Of a DNA stretch of 64,000 nucleotides, positions 37,116 to 44,946 are shown in pieces (position 1 is the stretch's first letter; every line of letters begins with the position of its first letter). A program made the translations under genes and the position numbers. The notes beneath the pieces were generated by a model. It did not search any database and was not told the DNA's origin. It worked only from the letters and a program-made list of their open reading frames with translations. This DNA is from an uncultured Flammeovirgaceae bacterium (GTDB lineage: Bacteria > Bacteroidota > Bacteroidia > Cytophagales > Cyclobacteriaceae): positions 110,388 to 174,387 of the forward strand of contig CAKZYA010000022.1 of NCBI GenBank assembly GCA_937883755.1. The letters are read 5' to 3'.

Positions 37116-37172
37116 CTGACAAAATGACTTAATTAAGTGATTTTTGTAGAATTTTAATGTCAAAATGACATT
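37116..37172. promoter_or_regulatory. Palindromic regulatory region between hsp20 and the redoxin gene
   Basis: Contains a perfect inverted repeat AATGTCA-AAA-TGACATT (37156-37172), a related half-conserved copy CTGACAAAATGAC (37116-37128), and a perfect palindrome ACTTAATTAAGT between them. This is not the CIRCE element. It is about 140 bp upstream of hsp20 and 115 bp upstream of the divergent gene, so it could serve either. Confidence 0.5.
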
Positions 37173-37286
37173 ATGTGATTCATAAATTGTCATTTGTCGG
37201 TATCGTAATCCTAATTTTTCGTCCTCGTTTGCATTCTCTTAGCCTAAGCCGTAACTTTTTGCTTTCATTCAACCTAACCTATTACA

Positions 37287-38516
37287 ATGGACACACGGCA
37301 TCATAAAAATTTTTTCTCGCAGGTTTTTTCCGTTCTGGTCGCTATTATCTTATTCACTTATTGTCAACCTAAACCTGAGCAGGCTACCGAAACCACCACC
37401 GAAGAAGAAGCCACTCCGGTAACCACGGCTTCCTTTGAAGCTTCGCCCCAGGCGGTGGAAGAAGTAGAAGTAAATACTTTAGAGATTGGGGCTAAAGCTC
37501 CTGACTTTCGGCTACCAGGAGTAGATGGAAAATACTACGAATTAGCAGATTTTGATGATGCGGAAGCATTAGCTATTGTTTTTACCTGTAACCACTGTCC
37601 TACGGCTCAAGCTTACGAACAACGGGTTATCGATTTAGCGAATGATTATAAAGATCAAGGGGTAGCCGTGGTAGCTATCTCGCCTAACAGTCCACTTTCG
37701 CTGCTTTATGGTGAGTTGGGCTACTCAGATCTGGGCGATACTTACGAAGATATGCAGGTTCGGGCGGCGGATATGGACTATAACTTTCCCTACCTCTACG
37801 ATGGTGACGACCATGCCGTGTCTATTCAGTACGGACCAATAGCTACGCCGCATATTTTTGTTTTTGATAAGGCAAGAGCTTTGCAGTACGTGGGGCGACT
37901 AGATGCCTCTGAAAAACCAGGCTCGGCCAATGCTGAAGATGCCCGGGCAGCTTTAGATGCTGTATTAGCTGGGGAGGGAGTGGCTGAGCCTAAGACTAAA
38001 ACCTTCGGTTGCTCAGTGAAATGGGCTTGGAAAGATGAGTACAAAGATAAAGTATACGCCGAGTGGGAAGCTCAACCAGTGAGCGTAGAAATGATTGATG
38101 AAGCGGGCATTGCCGATTTGCTAAAAAACGACACCGATAAGCTTCGGTTAATCAACGTTTGGGCCACCTGGTGTGGGCCCTGTGTACTAGAGTATCCTGA
38201 ATTTGTGGTGATGCATCGGATGTATAAAGATCGGGCTTTTGAATTTATCTCGATTAGTGCTGACCGTCCCGAGCAGCAAGAAAAAGTGCAGAAGTTTTTG
38301 GATAAAGAAAACTCGGCCGTCCAGAACTATCTTTTCGCTAAGGATGATAAGTACGCCCTGATTGAAGCCATTGACCCGGAGTGGGAGGGAGCATTACCCT
38401 ACACAATTCTAGTGGAACCCGGAGGGCAACGCATCTATAGTAAGCAGGGAACCATTGAGCCTTTAGCACTCCGCAAGACCATTGTAGAACACGAACTGAT
38501 AGGGCGTTATTATTAA
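37287..38516 (+). CDS. Two-domain redoxin lipoprotein (AhpC/TSA-like plus TlpA-like)
   Basis: Exported thiol-redox protein of 409 residues. Lipoprotein signal (ILFTYC, lipid Cys 26) and an acidic Thr/Glu linker precede a peroxiredoxin-like domain (about 65-230) with the VFTCNHCPTAQAYE motif. A second thioredoxin domain (about 270-405) carries WATWCGPCVLEYPEF, the CGPC active site of TlpA-like reductases. Having both in one chain suggests an internal electron relay, or a reductase that keeps exported Cys proteins reduced (inference). It is transcribed away from hsp20 and is the last typical chromosomal gene before the cassette-like region. Confidence 0.85.
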   Translation: MDTRHHKNFFSQVFSVLVAIILFTYCQPKPEQATETTTEEEATPVTTASFEASPQAVEEVEVNTLEIGAKAPDFRLPGVDGKYYELADFDDAEALAIVFTCNHCPTAQAYEQRVIDLANDYKDQGVAVVAISPNSPLSLLYGELGYSDLGDTYEDMQVRAADMDYNFPYLYDGDDHAVSIQYGPIATPHIFVFDKARALQYVGRLDASEKPGSANAEDARAALDAVLAGEGVAEPKTKTFGCSVKWAWKDEYKDKVYAEWEAQPVSVEMIDEAGIADLLKNDTDKLRLINVWATWCGPCVLEYPEFVVMHRMYKDRAFEFISISADRPEQQEKVQKFLDKENSAVQNYLFAKDDKYALIEAIDPEWEGALPYTILVEPGGQRIYSKQGTIEPLALRKTIVEHELIGRYY

Positions 38517-38606
38517 CCATCGGAAATTTTCTCGAGTCATCTTCCATCCAGCGAAGCATCAAAATTTCGCTAGATTTATTCACAGAATGTTAGTGAGATA
38601 GGAAAA

Positions 38607-38669
38607 ATAACGGCAATGAGTGTCTGTTACTAGCCTGATATTGGCGTGTAACGGAGATATTGCTGTTAT
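38607..38669. repeat. attC-like bipartite stem-loop, site 1
   Basis: Outer arms ATAACGGCAAT (38607-38617) and ATTGCTGTTAT (38659-38669) pair over 11 bp with one G-T wobble. Inner arms GTTAC (38626-38630) and GTAAC (38648-38652) pair perfectly. The outer arms include AAC on the left and GTT on the right. No T-run follows, so it does not look like a terminator. It precedes the first gene of the cassette-like region. Confidence 0.5.
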
Positions 38670-38699
38670 CAATTAGTTAGCAGGAATAAAAAAGCCGAA

Positions 38700-39134
38700 A
38701 TGTTATCGTTGAAAGATCGGATAAGGCTGTACATAAAATTTGCAACTATTATTCTAGTCGTTGTGATTGGACTACCGATATTAATAGCTCCTCTAGGTAA
38801 TAGCGGAATGATTGGACTAGCAATCTTAATTTCAGTTATATTTATTTTACCGCATATTTATCTTGGATTTAAAATAGTAAAAGGATCGAAATTAACGCGA
38901 TTTTTACTGAGCACAATCGTAACTATATCCTCAGGCTTTTTATTAATTTTTGCGATATGGGTAGATAAAAGTACAAATGATTTTCATGCTAATCCGGCGG
39001 GTGGAGGCGACCTATCTAGAGAGATTAAATACATAATCTATTTTGTATGGACATCTATAGTACTTTGGGAAGTAGTATCAGTAGTCAAAGTTACTATGAT
39101 GAAAAAAATTGAAGGAAGGCAGCACTCCCGCTAA
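38700..39134 (+). CDS. Unknown small membrane protein
   Basis: A 144-residue protein with four hydrophobic segments: about residues 13-34, 37-59, 67-86 and 108-130. No domain is recognised. The positively charged ends (MLSLKDRIRLYIK and KKIEGRQHSR) suggest cytoplasmic termini. It is AT-rich and Ile- and Lys-rich compared with the redoxin gene upstream. Its stop codon lies inside the CTAAC that begins the next attC-like element, as in integron cassettes. I do not infer a function. Confidence 0.62.
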   Translation: MLSLKDRIRLYIKFATIILVVVIGLPILIAPLGNSGMIGLAILISVIFILPHIYLGFKIVKGSKLTRFLLSTIVTISSGFLLIFAIWVDKSTNDFHANPAGGGDLSREIKYIIYFVWTSIVLWEVVSVVKVTMMKKIEGRQHSR

Positions 39135-39258
39135 CATCACCTAGCCCCAACCGGGCAGATAAGTGAACTCGAAAGTTTGCTTCTCCAAGTACAAATATTG
39201 TAACTTGATAAGAAAATGCCAAAAAGGCCCGGTCTGATGGCTAGCTTAGGCGTTGTGC
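39129..39258. repeat. attC-like bipartite stem-loop, site 2
   Basis: CGCTAAC (AAC at 39133-39135), then arms CTAGCC (39141-39146) and ACCGGGC (39150-39156), a loop of 70 bases, and the matching arms GCCCGGT (39227-39233) and GGCTAG (39239-39244), then GGCGTTGTGC (GTT at 39252-39254). Both arm pairs are perfect. The stop codon of the upstream gene is part of the left core. The sequence after the right core (ATCATTAAG then A-run) resembles that after site 5. Confidence 0.6.
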
Positions 39259-39276
39259 ATCATTAAGAAAAAAATC

Positions 39277-39552
39277 ATGAAACACGGAGATTTACCTGAA
39301 AGGTGGAAATCAAAAATAATTGAATATTTAAAAGCGAGTGGTGAAGGAAATAGAAGTAGGTTAAGTGCATATGATTTCTTTCCAAATCGTAAAGTGAAAA
39401 TCAAATTTGAGGATGATTCATTTGCAGAATTTCGTTACCCTCTTGTGATAAATGCACCTGAATTTAATGAAGTAGGAGTTTTTACTGAACATTGTGGGTA
39501 CCATATTTTTAATTTAGGAGGTACCTATTTAAATATAGTTGACGATGAATAA
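39277..39552 (+). CDS. Unknown small cytoplasmic protein (91 aa)
   Basis: Begins at ATG 39277 (MKHGDLPERWKSKI); an in-frame TTG eight codons earlier is less likely. The protein is acidic and soluble, with a compact beta-rich pattern (NRKVKIKFEDDSFAEFRYPL, TEHCGYHIFNLGGTYL). No known domain. It starts just after attC-like site 2 and overlaps the start of the next gene by 8 bp, so the two are translated together. Composition is very AT-rich. Function unknown. Confidence 0.62.
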   Translation: MKHGDLPERWKSKIIEYLKASGEGNRSRLSAYDFFPNRKVKIKFEDDSFAEFRYPLVINAPEFNEVGVFTEHCGYHIFNLGGTYLNIVDDE

Positions 39553-39934
39553 GGCGTATATGATTAAGCTGAGAGGTGAAATAATTGGCAAAACTAATTT
39601 CGAGAAAGCTGACCCACCAATGGGAGTTGTTTTCGGAGAAATAATTGATTCTGACAAAGTAGTCAACTACGAATTCATAAAGGCCTTCTGCCAGGTAAAT
39701 AATATTGAATTAGTTGAGGATTATCCTAGGGACGAATTAATCTCAACAAGAACGATTGAACAATTAGAAATTATTTCGCCAGAAGGACTTATAATCAAAG
39801 GATTGGGAAATCAAATATCCGGAATGAATAGTGAAGGATTTGAAGTTATGATCGAGGGAATTAGTTATCCATTTTACGAAGAAGAATTTCCTAACCATGT
39901 AAAAGAATACGAAGAAAGGTTTAAAGACAAATAA
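39545..39934 (+). CDS. Unknown cytoplasmic protein (129 aa)
   Basis: Starts at ATG 39545 (MNKAYMIKLRGEIIG), overlapping the previous stop by 8 bp; the next Met at 39560 is possible. Soluble and strongly acidic (PRDELISTRTIEQLEIISPE; FYEEEFPNHVKEYEERFKD). It has no signal, membrane segment or recognised domain. The tight overlap suggests that it and the 91-residue protein are a functional pair, such as partners or an immunity/toxin-type pair, but nothing in the sequence proves that. It is followed by attC-like site 3. Confidence 0.62.
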   Translation: MNKAYMIKLRGEIIGKTNFEKADPPMGVVFGEIIDSDKVVNYEFIKAFCQVNNIELVEDYPRDELISTRTIEQLEIISPEGLIIKGLGNQISGMNSEGFEVMIEGISYPFYEEEFPNHVKEYEERFKDK

Positions 39935-39946
39935 AAACGAACGTCC

Positions 39947-40005
39947 AACAACGTATAAAATGCTCATAGTGGCTAAACGCCACAACGCCATTTACACAAA
40001 CTGTT
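39947..40005. repeat. attC-like bipartite stem-loop, site 3
   Basis: AAC (39947-39949), outer arm GTATAAAATG (39953-39962), inner arm GTGGC (39969-39973), loop TAAAC, inner arm GCCAC (39979-39983), outer arm CATTTACAC (39989-39997, imperfect) and GTT (40003-40005). It starts 12 bp after the stop of the unknown 129-residue protein. Confidence 0.55.
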
Positions 40006-40066
40006 ATGATCAATTACTCAGCTTGCGCGAATTCATCAAATATTACCAAGAAAGACTTATTAACAT

Positions 40067-41170
40067 ATGGCAACGATTCATACCTTAGACTTTACTGTGA
40101 AGGTTGATGAACTTCAAAAAACTCAGTTTTTGGCAAAAACCTATTCTGACGAACTGTCATCAAATCAAGTACTTTTAGAAATTGATCAATTTTCATTTAC
40201 CTCAAATAACATAACCTATGGTGTGGTAGGTGAGAAAATGAACTATTGGAAGTTCTTTCCAGCTCAATCAGATTACGGAATCATTCCAGCTTGGGGGTTT
40301 GCCAATGTTGTCATCTCTAACCATCCGGATGTACAAGTAGGTCAACGATTTTATGGATACTACCCCATGAGCACTCACTTATTGGTTACCACCAACCAGG
40401 TGAGTAATAAAGGTTTTGTAGATAATGCGGAACACCGACAAGCTCTTCCACCCATCTACAATTTTTATACGAATACAGCACAAGACCCTTCATTCAGTAC
40501 AGAAACTGAGCAGTTAATTTCCATATTTCGCCCTTTGTTTGTCACTTCTTTTTTGATTGATGATTATTTGGCAGAACAGAATTTCTATAAAGCCTCTCAA
40601 ATACTAATCACTAGTGCATCCAGTAAAACGGCTCAAGCATTAGCCTGCCTGTTAGCCCATCGTAAAGAAGAAAATACTTTGAATTGGAATCTTGTAGGAC
40701 TTACGTCAAAAAAGAATGTAGAATTTGTCAAGCAGTTGGGTTGGTATGACCAAACCATAAGCTATGACTCAATGGCTCAATTGAATGCCAACGAAAAATT
40801 CACTGTGATAGACTTTGCCGGCAACCATAGCACCCAACTCGAGTTGCAAACTTTATTGAAAGAAAATCTGGTGTATAATTGTCTAGTAGGGCTGGTTGAT
40901 TGGCAAAATTTGGAAGGTGAAAGTCCACTACCCAAAAAGGGCGAATTTTTCTTTGCTCCTACCCAGGCCGAAAAGCGTCAGAAAGAGTGGGGGCTATCAG
41001 GATTTCAACAAAAGGTTGGGGTAGCTTGGCAACAATTTATGGACGCTGTACAATCAAAAATATCGATTAAAGAACATATTGGAGCTCAAGGATTAGAGCA
41101 ATTGTATTCAGATATGTTGAACGGGAAAATTGACCCTAAACGTGGCAATATTGTAAATTTGAACGGATGA
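40067..41170 (+). CDS. DUF2855 family protein
   Basis: A 367-residue cytoplasmic protein of the DUF2855 family, which resembles the zinc-free part of medium-chain dehydrogenases. The N-terminal signature is LLEIDQFSFTSNNITYGVVG, followed by YWKFFPAQSDYGIIPAWGFA and GQRFYGYYPMSTHL. A Rossmann-like region is near ASQILITSASSKTAQALACLL. Activity is not established. It is alone between two attC-like elements, which fits a single-gene cassette. It is AT-rich like its neighbours. Confidence 0.85.
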   Translation: MATIHTLDFTVKVDELQKTQFLAKTYSDELSSNQVLLEIDQFSFTSNNITYGVVGEKMNYWKFFPAQSDYGIIPAWGFANVVISNHPDVQVGQRFYGYYPMSTHLLVTTNQVSNKGFVDNAEHRQALPPIYNFYTNTAQDPSFSTETEQLISIFRPLFVTSFLIDDYLAEQNFYKASQILITSASSKTAQALACLLAHRKEENTLNWNLVGLTSKKNVEFVKQLGWYDQTISYDSMAQLNANEKFTVIDFAGNHSTQLELQTLLKENLVYNCLVGLVDWQNLEGESPLPKKGEFFFAPTQAEKRQKEWGLSGFQQKVGVAWQQFMDAVQSKISIKEHIGAQGLEQLYSDMLNGKIDPKRGNIVNLNG

Positions 41171-41186
41171 ATAAAAGATCATGACA

Positions 41187-41270
41187 AACGCTAAAATGAA
41201 TCGCTGGGCGCGCCCATGCGAAAAGGAATCTTTTGTACTTCTCTGGGATGCATACTCATTTTAGTTAGAC
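41187..41270. repeat. attC-like stem-loop, site 4
   Basis: AAC (41187-41189), arm CTAAAATGA (41191-41199), a GC-rich palindrome GGGCGCGCCC (41206-41215), inner arms ATGC (41216) and GCAT (41249), then arm TCATTTTAG (41256-41264) and GTTAGAC (41264-41270). The right core matches the integron consensus GTTRRRY exactly. Confidence 0.6.
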
Positions 41271-41297
41271 GCCACTATCCACAATAACCAATTCAAT

Positions 41298-42725
41298 ATG
41301 AGAGCATTTACTCCTATCTTTCTTCTACTAACGCTGATTAGTTGTGTGACTCAGTCCGAAAAGGGTGAGGAACTATTGACCGAGCGAATTTCTAGAATCG
41401 AAAACGGTCTTCAGCCTAATCTCCAAATACAGGGGGATAGTATACCAAATTACAATATTGAAGAAAGGTTGAAGGAGCTAGGTATTCCTGGAGTTAGTAT
41501 AGCGGTTATCAATGAGGGACAACTTGAATGGGCGAAAGGTTATGGGATCGCAGACAGTTCAGAAAATCGCCCGGTAACCACCGAGACTATGTTCTTGGCC
41601 GGATCAATCAGTAAGCCAGTGGCTGCCATTAGGGCTCATCAACTGGCAGAAGAAGGTGTCATAAGTTTGGACTCGAATGTAAATAAATACCTCACAAGCT
41701 GGAAACTACCAGACAATGAGTTTACTGAAAAAGAAAAAGTCACTACCCGAAGAATATTGAATCATACGGCAGGATTAACCGTTTGGGGGTTTCCTGGATA
41801 CGATAAAGGTGATACAATACCCAGTGTATCCGAAGTATTGGATGGCAAAGGAAACACCGATTCCGTTCGGGTCTACAAGGAACCGGGAGAAAGTTGGATG
41901 TACTCCGGTGGAGGGTATACCATTATGCAGCTCATGATTACCGACATCGAGAGAAAGTCATTCCCCGAATTAATGCAGTCACACGTATTAGACCCTTTAG
42001 GAATAACCGCTAGTACTTTTGAAAATCCGCTACCCCAACAGTATCATCCCATAGCGGCGACTGGCTATCGCGTAAATGGGAATGAGGTGGAAGGTAAATG
42101 GCCAATTTATCCTGAAATGGCAGCAGCCGGACTCTGGATAACTCCTTCACAACTCATACTTTGGGCGAAAGAAATTCAGCAAATCTACCAAACCCAACAA
42201 AATGGATTGTTGAAGGTGAACACGGTAAATGAAATGCTTACGCCAGGAATGAACGATCATGGGCTAGGGCCAGCTTTGACGGAACACACGTTTGGCCATG
42301 GAGGTGCAGATGAAGGGTTCAGAGCCGATTTGGTAGCCTGGAAAGAGCACCCCGTAGCAGTGGTGATCATGGTCAATTCAGATAATGGGAGAATCATTCA
42401 GGAAATAAAGTTGAGCATCGCTAAGGAATATGGACTGCCCGGTATGGAGCCCGTTAAAAGAGTAGTTCAGGAACAATCAGCTCAGGAACTGCAAAGGTTT
42501 ACTGGTAAGTATACTATTCCAGATCTTGGTGATATAGAGATCAAAGTAAAAGATAACGGACTAGAACATCTAGCAGCTTTTGTAGATGAACCTCTTTTTT
42601 TACTGCCCGCTTCTGACAGCACTTTTTTCAACAAAAATGATGGTGAATATGTCAATTTTCTCCGAAACGGTGATTCAATAAAGGGTTTCAAAATTTATGG
42701 ATTTGAAGCTTCCAAAATGGAATAG
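41298..42725 (+). CDS. Serine beta-lactamase-fold hydrolase, lipoprotein
   Basis: Penicillin-binding/class C beta-lactamase-like protein of 475 residues with a lipoprotein signal (LLTLISC, lipid Cys 16). The active-site SxxK is SISK (S103, K106), the second motif is YSGGGY (Tyr-Ser with Gly in place of Asn) and the third is FGHGGADEGF (HxG form). A C-terminal domain of about 90 residues follows (QELQRFTGKYTIPDLGDIEI), as in peptidase-like and esterase-like members. It may cleave D-amino acid peptides or esters; resistance to beta-lactams cannot be assumed. A GNAT gene follows after 33 bp, with no attC-like element between, so the two share one cassette. Confidence 0.86.
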   Translation: MRAFTPIFLLLTLISCVTQSEKGEELLTERISRIENGLQPNLQIQGDSIPNYNIEERLKELGIPGVSIAVINEGQLEWAKGYGIADSSENRPVTTETMFLAGSISKPVAAIRAHQLAEEGVISLDSNVNKYLTSWKLPDNEFTEKEKVTTRRILNHTAGLTVWGFPGYDKGDTIPSVSEVLDGKGNTDSVRVYKEPGESWMYSGGGYTIMQLMITDIERKSFPELMQSHVLDPLGITASTFENPLPQQYHPIAATGYRVNGNEVEGKWPIYPEMAAAGLWITPSQLILWAKEIQQIYQTQQNGLLKVNTVNEMLTPGMNDHGLGPALTEHTFGHGGADEGFRADLVAWKEHPVAVVIMVNSDNGRIIQEIKLSIAKEYGLPGMEPVKRVVQEQSAQELQRFTGKYTIPDLGDIEIKVKDNGLEHLAAFVDEPLFLLPASDSTFFNKNDGEYVNFLRNGDSIKGFKIYGFEASKME

Positions 42726-42758
42726 AAAAACAAATCCATCAAACAAACCAGTGAAAAT

Positions 42759-43217
42759 ATGCCAAATCAAAATTTCAAAATAGAAAAATACACAGATAAA
42801 GACAGAGAACAGATTCTCAAGATTTGGGAAAAATCTGTAAAAGCAACTCACGACTTTCTCAAACCGACTGATTTTGAAGAAATCAAAAAGCTAGTACAGA
42901 CAATTAATTTTAACGATTTTGAAGTTTATTGTCTCAAACGAAATAACGAAGTAGCAGGGTTTATTGGTCTCGTTGAACGTAAAATAGAAATGCTTTTCTT
43001 TTTGCCTGAATATATTGGAAAGGGTTTAGGTCGAGGACTAACTGAGTTTGCTTGTTCAGAATTGGAGGCTGATAAAGTAGATGTAAATGAACAAAATAAA
43101 AATGCAGTAAAATTTTATGAAAAGCTTGGGTTCAAAACATACGAACGAACAGACAAAGACGACCAAGGAAAAGAATATCCATTATTGAGAATGAAACTTG
43201 AAACAACCGAGAACTAA
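42759..43217 (+). CDS. GNAT-family N-acetyltransferase
   Basis: Acetyl-CoA-dependent transferase of 152 residues. The GNAT core is visible: FLPEYIGKGLGRGLTEFACS, which holds the R/Q-x-x-G-x-G/A pyrophosphate loop (GKGLGRG), then KVDVNEQNKNAVKFYEKLGF, the C-terminal motif. It resembles the YjaB-like group, but the substrate is unknown. It is strongly AT-rich and Lys-rich, with a stop codon within a TAAC sequence 25 bp before attC-like site 5. GNATs are frequent cargo of mobile cassettes (established knowledge). Confidence 0.9.
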   Translation: MPNQNFKIEKYTDKDREQILKIWEKSVKATHDFLKPTDFEEIKKLVQTINFNDFEVYCLKRNNEVAGFIGLVERKIEMLFFLPEYIGKGLGRGLTEFACSELEADKVDVNEQNKNAVKFYEKLGFKTYERTDKDDQGKEYPLLRMKLETTEN

Positions 43218-43241
43218 CAAGGAAAAAAGCCCAAGCTGCTA

Positions 43242-43366
43242 ACAGTGTATATAACTTATGGCGGGGAAGGCAGTAAATTATAGCCTTGTGATTTTAAGCA
43301 AATTTAACTGCAAACCGACGGGAAAGTGCTTTGAAAACGGCCACAAGTCATATACGCAGACCGTTG
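43242..43366. repeat. attC-like bipartite stem-loop, site 5
   Basis: AAC (43242-43244), outer arm GTATATAACTTATGGC (43248-43263) pairs with GCCACAAGTCATATAC (43341-43356, two mismatches). Inner arm GCAGTAAATT (43271-43280) pairs with AATTTAACTGC (43302-43312, one bulge). GTT is at 43364-43366. At 125 bp it is the longest and clearest of the five. The right flank GTTGTGTGCGATTAAAG is similar to that of site 2. Confidence 0.65.
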
Positions 43367-43468
43367 TGTGCGATTAAAGAAAACTAAAAAGTATACACCT
43401 TTCGAGATTGTGTATAAGACCGAAGCGTAATAATGTATTGATCTTTGTCTCAACAAAATAAGACAGAG

Positions 43469-44422
43469 ATGAATACTAACGATCAATTTGGAAAACAGGG
43501 GTGGACACCTGATAAAATAAAGGGCTTAAGTGGTAAAACTTTCATTATAACTGGCACTACCAGCGGTACCGGTTTTGAAGCTTCGCGGATACTACTGTCC
43601 AAGGGCGCAAAAGTGGTGATGCTCAACCGCAACGCAAAAAAATCAGAAGATGTTATTGCTACTTTGAAAAAAGAGCTCGGCAATCATATAAATGTGTCAT
43701 TTATCCTGATGGATTTGGCAGAACAGGCTTCTGTGCGAAAAGCAGCGCAAGAAGTACTTGAGAAAGTGACCCGTATTGATGCATTGATGTGTAACGGTGC
43801 TATTGCCCAGGTGCCCACTCAGAAACTTACTGTTGATGGCTTTGAAAGCCAGCTTGGCGTGAATCATTACGGTCATTTCACACTACAAGGAATCCTCTTT
43901 CCACTAATTGAAAAATCTAAAGGACGTATCGTGACGGTAGGTAGTATGGGTTATAATATGGGTATCAAAACCATCAAGTTTGATGATATAAACTGGGATA
44001 AAGATTACACCCCAAATGACGCCTATAGCCAGAGTAAATTAGCGCAAATAATGACTGTTTATGAACTGCAAGATAGGTTGAAAAAAGTGGGTAAGACTGA
44101 CGTAAAAGTATATGCTTGTCATCCTGGTTCTTCTAGAACATCCCTTATCAGTACAAGTGGTAGTTTAATGATGAGGATTATATTTGGTCTGATGAAATTG
44201 TCACCACTGACACAATCTGCCGAAAAAGGTGCTTATCCTGAATTGATGTGTGCTACTGAAGAAGACTTAGATCAAAAAGAGTTCTATGGTCCTACCGGTA
44301 GAAGTAACTGGGTTGGTCCTGTTGGAGCACATAAACTAGAACCACATGCTAAGGATAAAGCTGTAGCAGAAAAGTTGTGGGAAGTATCAGAAAAAGCAAC
44401 TGGTTTTAAGTGGAACCTTTAA
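43469..44422 (+). CDS. Short-chain dehydrogenase/reductase (protochlorophyllide-reductase-like group)
   Basis: NAD(P)-dependent oxidoreductase of 317 residues. It has FIITGTTSGTGFEASRILL (TGxxxGxG), MLNRNAKKSEDVI, LMCNGAIAQ in place of the common NNAG, and AYSQSKLAQ with the YxxxK catalytic pair. The ATG at 43469 (MNTNDQFGKQ) is preferred; the frame upstream has only a TTG. It is followed after 10 bp by a small membrane protein gene and then AraC, all on the same strand, making a probable operon. The substrate is unknown. Confidence 0.87.
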   Translation: MNTNDQFGKQGWTPDKIKGLSGKTFIITGTTSGTGFEASRILLSKGAKVVMLNRNAKKSEDVIATLKKELGNHINVSFILMDLAEQASVRKAAQEVLEKVTRIDALMCNGAIAQVPTQKLTVDGFESQLGVNHYGHFTLQGILFPLIEKSKGRIVTVGSMGYNMGIKTIKFDDINWDKDYTPNDAYSQSKLAQIMTVYELQDRLKKVGKTDVKVYACHPGSSRTSLISTSGSLMMRIIFGLMKLSPLTQSAEKGAYPELMCATEEDLDQKEFYGPTGRSNWVGPVGAHKLEPHAKDKAVAEKLWEVSEKATGFKWNL

Positions 44423-44432
44423 AATCTTAGAC

Positions 44433-44945
44433 ATGGATATATTAAAAGCAGCCACCGATTGGGCGAAAGCCGAACTCGTTTCAACCTCTTTCTTTATCAT
44501 TATCGGAATTGTATTCGTTATGGCAAGTTTCGGGTTTTGGCAGTTTGGAAAAACCGAATTGGCGAGAGCCTATATCATCCCAATCTTGGTAGCAGGAGCC
44601 TTTTTAATGACCGTGGGTTTTGGGTTGTTTTTTACCAACAAAGCAAGAATTACACAATTTGAAACGGCTTACAACGCAGATGCTTCGGCTTTTGTAGCAT
44701 CAGAATTGAAACGAGCCGAAAGCACCTTAAAGGAATATAAAAACATTGTCTTTACTGCTATACCACTCATCATTGTGGCTTGTGCTTTGGTTATGTTCTT
44801 TGTGAACACACCCATTTGGCGCGCAAGTATGATTTCTACCATTGCTATGTTGGCGGTTATTTTGCTGATTGACGGTATGGCTCACGCCCGAATTGACGAT
44901 TACAACAAACAATTACTGCAAGCAGAGAAAGAATTGAAAAACTAA
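44433..44945 (+). CDS. Unknown membrane protein (170 aa)
   Basis: Four predicted membrane helices (about residues 17-37, 47-67, 106-125 and 129-148) with a charged loop between helices 2 and 3 that contains an amphipathic segment (SELKRAESTLKEYKN). No domain is recognised. It sits 10 bp after the SDR gene and one base before the AraC gene, so it is translated from the same message. It could be a partner of the SDR enzyme or the sensor of the regulator (speculative). Confidence 0.75.
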   Translation: MDILKAATDWAKAELVSTSFFIIIGIVFVMASFGFWQFGKTELARAYIIPILVAGAFLMTVGFGLFFTNKARITQFETAYNADASAFVASELKRAESTLKEYKNIVFTAIPLIIVACALVMFFVNTPIWRASMISTIAMLAVILLIDGMAHARIDDYNKQLLQAEKELKN

Positions 44946-44946
44946 A

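Noticed and set aside
41298..42725. Beta-lactam resistance gene
   Set aside because: The fold and SxxK are present, but the motif details and extra C-terminal domain fit the broad serine hydrolase group; resistance cannot be claimed.
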